Shown here: positions 22,550 through 29,402 of the stretch, piece by piece
Position numbering within the stretch: position 1 is the stretch's first letter
How the letters are laid out: the number at the start of each line of letters is the position of its first letter
Origin: Bacteroidales bacterium
GTDB lineage: Bacteria; Bacteroidota; Bacteroidia; Bacteroidales; F082
NCBI GenBank assembly: GCA_017548125.1
Contig: JAFYNK010000086.1
Coordinates: 1-64,000 of the forward strand
Reading direction: 5' to 3'
DNA length: 64,000 bases
Notes under the pieces: generated by a model
The model's database searches: none
The model's input: the letters and a program-made list of their open reading frames with translations, nothing else
Told to the model about the DNA's origin: nothing
Program-made: the position numbers and the translations under genes

Positions 22550-23415
22550 CTAAATTCTTTAAATGTCAGCATTGGGATGTTGAGGTTGAGGAAGTCGTCT
22601 TTGTCGAGTTTTTCTTTGAACATGAAGTCGAAGAATCCTTTGTGATAAGCTATGAATGAGCTGAGGCTTATGTCGTTGCGTTCGCAGAATATCTTAAGTG
22701 CTTGAGGAGCGTTGTTAGTATTGATGAGTTGGAAATGTATTTCGCCTTCGTATTCTTTTTCAAGAAATGCTTGTTCGAGTTCTTCCATCATGATTGCCTC
22801 TTTTGGACCTTCTGCGTCTTCGATGAAGTGAAGGACGTGGATGTGAGGCTTGTATGGTTTTAATATATTGAAAATTTTGTCTATAGTGTTGATGTCTAGT
22901 TCGTTGAAGTCGGTAGCATAGACAACTTCGTTGCTTTTTCTCCAGCTGTAACCTTCAGGGATGAAGAGCATAGGGACATTGCATTTTGTCATGACGCTTT
23001 TAACAAGACTGCCTTCGAGGAAGCGTTTGCCGCCTTTGCCGCGTGTACCCATTAATATAAGGTCAGGATTTTCGCTCTTCGATAATTCGATAAGTTCTTC
23101 TTCTGGATCACCGCTGACCAAAACAGGACGTACGGTGATGTTTTCAAGACCTTCTTCGTTAATCAGATTGATAAGGTATTGGGTCTTTTCCAGCATGATC
23201 TGTTGTGAGTTCTTTTCAAGTTCAATCAAGAGCTCGGTGGTGAAATAGTTGTCTGTGTCCATATTTCCTGGATAGCTGTTGCTTCCAATAAAAACATTGT
23301 CCATATAAGCATGAAATATTATTATTTCGCCTCCTGAGTTCTTTAAAAAGTCAATAGCGTACGGAAGAAGCACTTTGTTTTCTTCGCTGAAGTCGGTGGA
23401 TAGTATTATTTTCAT
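22543..23415 (-). CDS. Universal stress protein, tandem UspA domains
   Basis: A 290-residue cytoplasmic protein of two UspA units. Domain 1 (1-148) starts MKIILSTDFSEEN and carries the complete ATP-binding motif LMGTRGKGGKRFLEGSLVKSVM (G-2x-G-9x-G-S) followed by NVPMLFIPE. Domain 2 (about 150-290) starts VVYATDFNELD but lacks a matching glycine motif near its end (ISLSSFIAYHKGFFDFMF), so it is probably non-binding. Such tandem proteins respond to starvation or oxidative stress in other bacteria; nothing in the sequence shows the signal here. It is monocistronic. Confidence 0.9.
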   Translation of the reverse strand: MKIILSTDFSEENKVLLPYAIDFLKNSGGEIIIFHAYMDNVFIGSNSYPGNMDTDNYFTTELLIELEKNSQQIMLEKTQYLINLINEEGLENITVRPVLVSGDPEEELIELSKSENPDLILMGTRGKGGKRFLEGSLVKSVMTKCNVPMLFIPEGYSWRKSNEVVYATDFNELDINTIDKIFNILKPYKPHIHVLHFIEDAEGPKEAIMMEELEQAFLEKEYEGEIHFQLINTNNAPQALKIFCERNDISLSSFIAYHKGFFDFMFKEKLDKDDFLNLNIPMLTFKEFSK

Positions 23416-23434
23416 CTCGTTAAATTTGTCTCTA

Positions 23435-23442
23435 CAAAAGTA
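23435..23442 (-). promoter_or_regulatory. -7 element of the universal stress gene
   Basis: TACTTTTG on the minus strand, 19 bp before the ATG. Confidence 0.65.
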
Positions 23443-23541
23443 ATAATTCTTTAAAAAGAAACAAATTTTTTGATAAAAAGTTTTGATAAAAATTGGAAAA
23501 AAATAAGTTTAAGAATTGATATTTTTGAATGGATTTTTTAT

Positions 23542-23549
23542 TACATTTG
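23542..23549 (+). promoter_or_regulatory. -7 element of the repeat lipoprotein gene
   Basis: TACATTTG. It gives a leader of roughly 85 nt and excludes any start before 23.55 kb. Confidence 0.6.
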
Positions 23550-23637
23550 CGCATCTTATGATTCTGTTAAAGAAACATATATAAATTGTTTTGCGTATAA
23601 TTTTTTGAAAAATAATAACACTATAATAAAAATCATT

Positions 23638-26046
23638 ATGAGAAAATTATCCTTATTTTTAGTTTTGATTGGTTTGTTTTTGGTGTCATGTAATCCAAAG
23701 GAGCCAGTTGTAAAAACACAGACGGTTTCAGAAATAGCAGCAACTTCTGCAGTTGGCGGCGGTGAAGTCGTTGAAGACGGTCGCGCAGATGTGACAGAAA
23801 GAGGCGTTTGCTGGAGTGTTGCGGAAAATCCAACAGTCGCAGATGCGCATTCTGTTAACGGCGCTGGTCTCGGTTCATTCGTGAGCAATATCACAGGTTT
23901 GACACCAAACACTGCTTATTATGTGAGAGCGTATGCGACAAACAGCGAAGGTACTTCATACGGCGAACAAGTGAATTTCATGACATTGGAAGAAATAATT
24001 GAACTTGCTACGGTCAAGACTTTATTGGTGACAGGCATCACATCAACAACAGCAGTTGCTGGCGGTGACGTAACAGCAGACGGCGGTACAGAAGTCACTG
24101 CGAAAGGTGTATGCTGGAGCACATCGCAAGAACCAACAATAGAAGGCGAACATACAGAAAACGGCGCTGGTACAGGCGAATTTACAGCAGAATTGTCAGG
24201 ATTGGAACAAAATACAACATATTACGTTAGAGCATACGCAACAAATAAAGAAGGCACAGCTTACGGTGAAGAAGTTTCATTTACTACATTACAAGAAAAT
24301 CTCGTTGTTAAGCCAATGGTTACCACTTTGGAAATTGCTGGCGTTTCACAGACAACAGCAGTTGCTGGCGGTAACGTTACATCAGACGGCGGTGCTGAAG
24401 TCACTGCAAGAGGCGTTTGCTGGAGCGCATCGCAAGAGCCAACAATCGAAGGCGAGCATACAACAGACGGCGCTGGCACAGGCGAATATCAGTCTAACTT
24501 ATCCGGATTGACAGCAAATACAACATATTACGTAAGAGCATACGCGACAAATAGCGAAGGCACAGCTTACGGAGAAGAAATCAGTTTTACAACATTGGAA
24601 GAACATATCGTCGTTGAACCAACAGTCGTTACTGTTTCGGTCTCTGAAGTCACAGAGACAACAGCAGTTACAGGTGGTAACGTAACTTCAGACGGCGGCG
24701 GTGAAGTGTCAGCAAGAGGCGTCTGCTGGAGCACATCGCAAGAACCAACAGTAGAAGGCAGCCACACTACAGACGGAACAGGAGTAGGTGAGTTTGTAAG
24801 CAACTTGACAGATTTGACTGATAACACAACTTATTATGTAAGAGCTTACGCAACAAATGAACAAGGCACTTCATACGGTGAACAAATGAGTTTCACAACA
24901 GTTAAACATATCGACGTTCCAGAAGTCGCAACAGTGGAACCTGCAGAAATTACTTCAACATCTGCTGTTACTGGCGGTAACGTAATATCAGACGGCGGCG
25001 CTGAAGTAACAGCGAAAGGCGTTTGCTGGAGCACATCGCAAAACCCAACAATAAGCGATTCATTCTCAACAGACGGCATCGGTCTCGGTGAGTATATTAG
25101 CATCATCAACGGTTTGACAATCAATACAACATATTATGTAAGAGCATACGCAACAAATGCTGCTGGCACTGCTTACGGCGAAGAATTTAGTTTCACAACA
25201 TTATGCGATTTGCCAACAGTCATCACAACCGCTATTACAAATGTTGAGATTACAACAGCAAAAGGCGGCGGTAATGTCACTGCTGACGGCGGCGCTGAAG
25301 TGACAGCAAGAGGTCTCTGCTGGGCAACTCACATGGAACCAACAATTGAAGATGGCTTCCTTACAGAAGGCGCTGGTTTGGGTGAATTTACATGCGACAT
25401 CACTGGTCTTAATGAAAATACAAGATATTACGTAAGAGCTTACGCAACAAATAGCGTTGGTACAGCTTACGGTAATGTTACAACATTAAAGACAACCGAC
25501 GACGGAACAATCGCTGGCATTGAATACGTTGACTTAGGTCTTAGCGTAAGATGGGCTCCATTTAATATAGGTGCGACATCACCAACAGAATGTGGCGATT
25601 ACTTCGCATGGGGCGAGATAGAAACAAAGACAGAATATACAGAAGCTAACAGTCTCACACATGGTATCTACATGGACGACATCGGCGGCAACCCACAATA
25701 TGACGCTGCACGCGCTATCTGGGGCTCAACATGGAGACTTCCATCAAGAGAGGAAATTGAAGAAATAGTTGCAGAATGTACATGGGAATGGACAAGCGTT
25801 GACGGCATGAACGGATGCAAGATTACAGGTCCTAACGGCAATCACATCTTCGTTCCAGCAGCAGGCTGTTACATCGGAGCAGAACTTAAGATGTTAGGTC
25901 AAAACGGTATGTATCACTCATATAAGATGTGCGGCGACTACGTCAACTTCTCGTACGGATTCCACTTCGGCGAAGGTGATGACAACTACCAACTCGACTG
26001 GTTATACAGAGCTTACGGACGTTCAATCCGCCCAGTAACGGAATAA
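23638..26046 (+). CDS. Surface lipoprotein with six Fn3-like repeats and a FISUMP-like C-terminus
   Basis: An 802-residue lipoprotein: signal peptide with lipobox LFLVSC (Cys18). It has six tandem domains of about 93-97 residues (about 25-620), each with TAVAGGNVTSDGGAEVTARG-type, VCWS, GAGxGEF, NTTYYVRAYATNxxGTAYG and FTTL strands, like fibronectin type III modules. The last 180 residues (EYVDLGLSVRWAPFNIGA, DYFAWGEI, WRLPSREEIEEIV, SIRPV) form a domain like the Fibrobacter succinogenes paralogous (FISUMP) family. The frame is open further upstream, but 23638 is chosen because it gives the lipobox signal and lies after the promoter. A surface adhesin or carbohydrate-binding role is likely but unproven. 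The repeats are very similar at DNA level, so length variation is possible. Confidence 0.8.
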   Translation: MRKLSLFLVLIGLFLVSCNPKEPVVKTQTVSEIAATSAVGGGEVVEDGRADVTERGVCWSVAENPTVADAHSVNGAGLGSFVSNITGLTPNTAYYVRAYATNSEGTSYGEQVNFMTLEEIIELATVKTLLVTGITSTTAVAGGDVTADGGTEVTAKGVCWSTSQEPTIEGEHTENGAGTGEFTAELSGLEQNTTYYVRAYATNKEGTAYGEEVSFTTLQENLVVKPMVTTLEIAGVSQTTAVAGGNVTSDGGAEVTARGVCWSASQEPTIEGEHTTDGAGTGEYQSNLSGLTANTTYYVRAYATNSEGTAYGEEISFTTLEEHIVVEPTVVTVSVSEVTETTAVTGGNVTSDGGGEVSARGVCWSTSQEPTVEGSHTTDGTGVGEFVSNLTDLTDNTTYYVRAYATNEQGTSYGEQMSFTTVKHIDVPEVATVEPAEITSTSAVTGGNVISDGGAEVTAKGVCWSTSQNPTISDSFSTDGIGLGEYISIINGLTINTTYYVRAYATNAAGTAYGEEFSFTTLCDLPTVITTAITNVEITTAKGGGNVTADGGAEVTARGLCWATHMEPTIEDGFLTEGAGLGEFTCDITGLNENTRYYVRAYATNSVGTAYGNVTTLKTTDDGTIAGIEYVDLGLSVRWAPFNIGATSPTECGDYFAWGEIETKTEYTEANSLTHGIYMDDIGGNPQYDAARAIWGSTWRLPSREEIEEIVAECTWEWTSVDGMNGCKITGPNGNHIFVPAAGCYIGAELKMLGQNGMYHSYKMCGDYVNFSYGFHFGEGDDNYQLDWLYRAYGRSIRPVTE

Positions 26047-26047
26047 G

Positions 26048-26083
26048 AAATTTAGAATTCTAGAATTTTAGAACTTTAGAAAG
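26048..26083. repeat. Octamer array AATTTTAG x4
   Basis: AAATTTAG, AATTCTAG, AATTTTAG, AACTTTAG in 8-bp register, starting just after the stop codon of the repeat lipoprotein. Confidence 0.75.
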
Positions 26084-26121
26084 AGATTGGGATTTCGAAA
26101 GAGATTCCAGTCTTTTTTTTA
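26084..26121 (+). terminator. Intrinsic terminator of the repeat lipoprotein gene
   Basis: A 12-bp stem with G-U pairs (AGATTGGGATTT/AGATTCCAGTCT), a 6-nt loop and a long T-tract. Confidence 0.7.
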
Positions 26122-26252
26122 TGTCTATGAAATTTTTTTTTTGACAAACTCCATTACTCCATCACTATTTTTTTACACTTCCTTGTCTAATATTTTTACA
26201 TATTGTTTTATGTTTAAAAGTTAACTCGTTGTTTTTTAATACCTTGACTTTA

Positions 26253-26268
26253 TGGCATATCTTTGGCA
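26253..26268 (+). promoter_or_regulatory. Candidate sigma-54 (-24/-12) site before the exporter operon
   Basis: TGGCATATCTTTGGCA matches 11 of 12 fixed positions of TGGCAYRNNNNTTGCW, with the GG and GC doublets in correct spacing. It overlaps a TAnnTTTG word (26258-26265), so a housekeeping promoter is an alternative. The NtrC-type regulator at 43.6 kb makes the -24/-12 reading attractive. Confidence 0.45.
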
Positions 26269-26295
26269 CGTTATAAAACGTAAAATGTTAAAGAA

Positions 26296-27723
26296 ATGAT
26301 GATAAAGACAACAAGACTATATGACAACAAGACAACAAGTCTGTTTGATGTTGATTATAATAAAATTCAAAGTTCAATAGTCAAGAGCCAAAGTATTATA
26401 AGAACGATTTTCATTTATGTAGTGTTAAATTTTTTGACACTTTCGCTTGTCGCGCAGTCGCTGCCTATGACTTTGGACGACTGCATGGCATACGCGGTGG
26501 AACATTCCACTTCGGTAGGCAAGAAAATAAACGCTCTTGATGACGCTCAGCAGGATTATAATTCCTCGCTGGCTTCTCTTTTCCCTTCCTTGTCGGCAAG
26601 CGTTTCTGGTGCGACAAACTTCGGTCGCTCCATCGACCCGGAGACAAATAATTATACCAATGTCTCAACATTCAGTAACTCATACGGAATATCTGGTTCT
26701 ATGCCTTTGTTTGCTGGACTTCAAGGCGTCAATACGGTACGTGCCGCTAAGGTGGCTCGCGAACGTGGCGTCAACGACTTACAGCTCTCCCGTGACGAAA
26801 TCGCGATGCAGACCATGAAAGCTTATATTGACGTATTATATTATATAGGTACTACAGAAATAGCTGCCAAGCAACTGGAAGACTCTCGTCTTATGTTAAA
26901 AGAAATTAAGAAACTTTATGAAATTGGACGTAAGAGCGCAGCGGAAATGGCAGAGGTTGAGTCGCAGGAAGCTAACTACGACTATCTTCTCACTGAACAG
27001 CAGAATAATCTCGCTCTCGCGAAGATAAGATTATGTGAGATTATGAATTATCCTCAAGATGAAGAACTTAATATAGATGAAAACATAGACATTGAATTTG
27101 TCAATATGCTTACGCCTATGGAAGATGTCGTGACTTACGCCTTGAACAATAATGCGAAAGTGATATCGGCAGAACTTAACACTTCTTATTCTAAATTTAA
27201 TTATAAGAAAATCAAAGGATATTATTATCCATCCTTATATCTCTACGGAGGTTATAACACAAGCTATTTCGTTAATATGGAAAACCAGGCTGCTTACGAT
27301 GCCTTCTTGAATCAGTTGAGAAATAATGTGGGTTCGTATATTCAGGTTGGACTTTCCATCCCTATATTTTCAGGATTGAACATCAGGACTTCAACACGCA
27401 AGGCTCATAACGCGTGGCGTAATGCCGAACTTGACGAGATGGCGGTGCGTAACGCTGTGGAGAGCGAGGTGACACAGTCGTATCAGCAGATGAAAGGATA
27501 TGCGAAACAATATATTCTCGGACAAAAGAAAGTTGACGCAGCGCAACTCGCATACGACGGAATATCTGCCAAGTTCGAGAAAGGATTAGTCACGGCAATA
27601 GATTTACAGACAGCCTCAACGACATTATTACAAGCAAAATCAGACTGCCTACGCTCGAAACTACAATACGTTATAGAATATAAGATGGTGGAATATTATA
27701 ATGGAGGTAAATTGGTCAAATAA
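26296..27723 (+). CDS. TolC family outer-membrane efflux protein
   Basis: A 475-residue outer-membrane channel subunit. A signal anchor lies late, at about 35-53 (IFIYVVLNFLTLSLVAQS). Two TolC-type repeats of long amphipathic helices and short barrel strands follow (LDDCMAYAVEHSTSVGKK, YDNSYGISGSMPLFAG-like NSYGISGSMPLFAGL; SYIQVGLSIPIFSGLNIRTSTRKA; AYDGISAKFEKGLVTAIDLQTASTTLLQAK). The N-terminal 30 residues before the signal (TTRLYDNKTTSLFD) are encoded by an octamer array and are not TolC-like, so the real start may be later, perhaps at a non-ATG codon. It is the first gene of the exporter operon and provides the outer-membrane exit duct. Confidence 0.85.
   Translation: MMIKTTRLYDNKTTSLFDVDYNKIQSSIVKSQSIIRTIFIYVVLNFLTLSLVAQSLPMTLDDCMAYAVEHSTSVGKKINALDDAQQDYNSSLASLFPSLSASVSGATNFGRSIDPETNNYTNVSTFSNSYGISGSMPLFAGLQGVNTVRAAKVARERGVNDLQLSRDEIAMQTMKAYIDVLYYIGTTEIAAKQLEDSRLMLKEIKKLYEIGRKSAAEMAEVESQEANYDYLLTEQQNNLALAKIRLCEIMNYPQDEELNIDENIDIEFVNMLTPMEDVVTYALNNNAKVISAELNTSYSKFNYKKIKGYYYPSLYLYGGYNTSYFVNMENQAAYDAFLNQLRNNVGSYIQVGLSIPIFSGLNIRTSTRKAHNAWRNAELDEMAVRNAVESEVTQSYQQMKGYAKQYILGQKKVDAAQLAYDGISAKFEKGLVTAIDLQTASTTLLQAKSDCLRSKLQYVIEYKMVEYYNGGKLVK
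26308..26343. repeat. Octamer array ACAACAAG x4 inside the 5' end of the TolC gene
   Basis: ACAACAAG, ACTATATG, ACAACAAG, ACAACAAG. It is the reverse-strand form of the CTTGTTGT/CTTGTAGT array, read here as coding sequence. Confidence 0.8.
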
Positions 27724-27726
27724 TGA

Positions 27727-27899
27727 AAGACTTTAAAAATTGAAAATTGAAAGGTGAAAATTGAAAAATAATTGAATAATTTGGTTTAAGGTTTAATGCT
27801 TAATGTTTAAGGAATAGAATCAAATAAACTTAAAAACTATTAACTTAAAACTTAAAAACTACTTTAAACTTTAAACCTTAAACTTTAAACTAATAAAAA
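27727..27899. repeat. Word arrays in the leader of the adaptor gene
   Basis: AAAATTG words, then GGTTTAA/TGCTTAA words, then AACTTAAA and finally five TTTAAAC-type heptamers ending at the start codon of the adaptor. Confidence 0.8.
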
Positions 27900-27900
27900 A

Positions 27901-29160
27901 ATGGACATAAAATTAGAAAAGAAAAAAGGATTGAAGGCGTTGTTTCGTATGAAGAACATGCCGTATTTTGGTGCTGCTGCTTTGGTGGTTTTCATCGTGT
28001 GGCTGGCATTGCGTGACAACAAAAGTACGCTGAGAGTCGATGCTGCAACTATGTCGGTGGCTGTTGTTGAACATGGTGAGTTTAATGATTATGTACGCCT
28101 TACAGGCTCGGTGCAGCCAATGACTACCGTGCAGCTCTCGCCTTTAGAGTCGGGTGTTGTGGAGCGCATCGTTGCAGAAGAAGGCACATCGGTAAAGCGT
28201 GGCGATGTTATCTTGGAAATGTCGAACAACTCATTGTCAATGCAGATTCTGCAGTCGGAGGCAGACCTCGCTGAGAAGCAGAATATCTTACGTAACACGA
28301 TGATCTCTATGGAACAGGAACGTCTCAGTTTACGTCAGGAGAAACTGCAGCTCGACTTGGAGGTGAGCCGTTTGCAACGTACTTATATACAGAACCAGGA
28401 ACTTTATGAAAACAGTCTCATTGCCAAGGAGGATTATCTTCAGTCGAAAGAAAATTACGAACTTGCAGTAAACAAACGCGACTTGATATTGGAACGTCAG
28501 AAGCAGGATTCCTTATATCGTTCTTCACAGGTTGCGCAGATGGAGGAGAGTCTGAAGTCGATGGAACGTAATATGGAACTTATACGCCAGCGCGTTGATA
28601 ACCTCAAGGTGAAGGCACCTATAGACGGTGAGGTAGGTATGCTCGACGTGGTGCTTGGACAGTCGCTCACACAAGGAATGAACATAGGACAAATCAACGA
28701 CTTATCGGCTTATAAAGTGCAGGCTCAGGTTGATGAACATTATATAGATAGAGTGACGACAGGTCTAACGGCTTCCTTTGAACGTCAGGATAATAAGTTT
28801 AAGATGATGCTGAGAAAGGTATATCCGGAAGTACGTAACGGACAGTTCAAGGCAGACTTCCGTTTTGTGGGCGATGTGCCAGAAAACATACGCAGAGGTC
28901 AGACATATTATCTCAATCTGCAGCTTGGACAGCCCAGCGAAGCCATATTGATACCGAGAGGTTCATTCTTCCAGCATACAGGAGGACGATGGATTTACGT
29001 CATTGACGAGAGCGGCGAGAAAGCCTACAAGAGAGAGATACGCATCGGACGACAGAACCCTCAATATTACGAAGTGCTCGAAGGACTCAAACCTGGAGAA
29101 AAAGTTATAACTTCGTCGTATGATAAATATGGAGACAATGAGGTGCTGGTGATTGATTAG
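27901..29160 (+). CDS. HlyD/MacA-like periplasmic adaptor of an ABC exporter
   Basis: A 419-residue membrane fusion protein. It has an N-terminal TM anchor at about 19-37, a split biotinyl-lipoyl domain (VQPMTTVQLSPLESGVVERIVAEEGTSVKRGDVILEM and VKAPIDGEVGMLDVVLGQSLTQG), a long alpha-helical hairpin at about 115-225 for contact with TolC, then the beta-barrel and membrane-proximal domains (AILIPRGSFF, KVITSSYDKYGD). It bridges the FtsX permeases and the TolC-like channel. It is the second gene of the locus; the gaps before and after are filled with word arrays rather than promoters. Confidence 0.9.
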   Translation: MDIKLEKKKGLKALFRMKNMPYFGAAALVVFIVWLALRDNKSTLRVDAATMSVAVVEHGEFNDYVRLTGSVQPMTTVQLSPLESGVVERIVAEEGTSVKRGDVILEMSNNSLSMQILQSEADLAEKQNILRNTMISMEQERLSLRQEKLQLDLEVSRLQRTYIQNQELYENSLIAKEDYLQSKENYELAVNKRDLILERQKQDSLYRSSQVAQMEESLKSMERNMELIRQRVDNLKVKAPIDGEVGMLDVVLGQSLTQGMNIGQINDLSAYKVQAQVDEHYIDRVTTGLTASFERQDNKFKMMLRKVYPEVRNGQFKADFRFVGDVPENIRRGQTYYLNLQLGQPSEAILIPRGSFFQHTGGRWIYVIDESGEKAYKREIRIGRQNPQYYEVLEGLKPGEKVITSSYDKYGDNEVLVID

Positions 29161-29188
29161 GAACTGAGGAATTGAGGAACTGAGGAGT
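29161..29188. repeat. TGAGGAAC word array after the adaptor stop codon
   Basis: GAACTGAGGAATTGAGGAAC and TGAGGAG follow directly after TAG. Each word holds a TGA in the sense of the gene. Confidence 0.7.
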
Positions 29189-29194
29189 AGTTTG

Positions 29195-29240
29195 GTCGCT
29201 GAGCCTGTCGAAGCGACAATGTTGCCTTCGACAATCTCAG
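29195..29240. repeat. REP-like palindrome
   Basis: CTGAGCCTGTCGAAG (29199-29213) is repeated inverted as CTTCGACAATCTCAG (29226-29240), and GTCGCT/AGCGAC (29195-29217) forms an inner stem. It is GC-rich against its surroundings. Confidence 0.75.
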
Positions 29241-29283
29241 GCACCGTAAATTGAAAACGGAAAATTGAAAATTAAATAAAAAT

Positions 29284-29399
29284 CTGGTTTAAGGTTTAAT
29301 GCTTAAGGTTTAAGGTTGGAATTTATAAACTTTAAAACTTAAAACTTTCAACCTCAAAAACTACTCTAAACTCTAAACCATAAACTCTAAACTAAAAAG
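29284..29399. repeat. Word arrays in the leader of permease 1
   Basis: GGTTTAA/TGCTTAA words, then AAAACTT words, then CTCTAAAC-type heptamers ending just before the ATG. Same order as in the adaptor leader. Confidence 0.8.
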
Positions 29400-29402
29400 A
29401 AT

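Noticed and set aside
23470-23637. Upstream extension of the repeat lipoprotein
   Set aside because: It precedes the promoter in part and destroys the lipoprotein signal, which starts at 23638.
23700-25500. CRISPR-like periodicity
   Set aside because: The repeats are about 280 bp, in frame, and encode Fn3-like domains.
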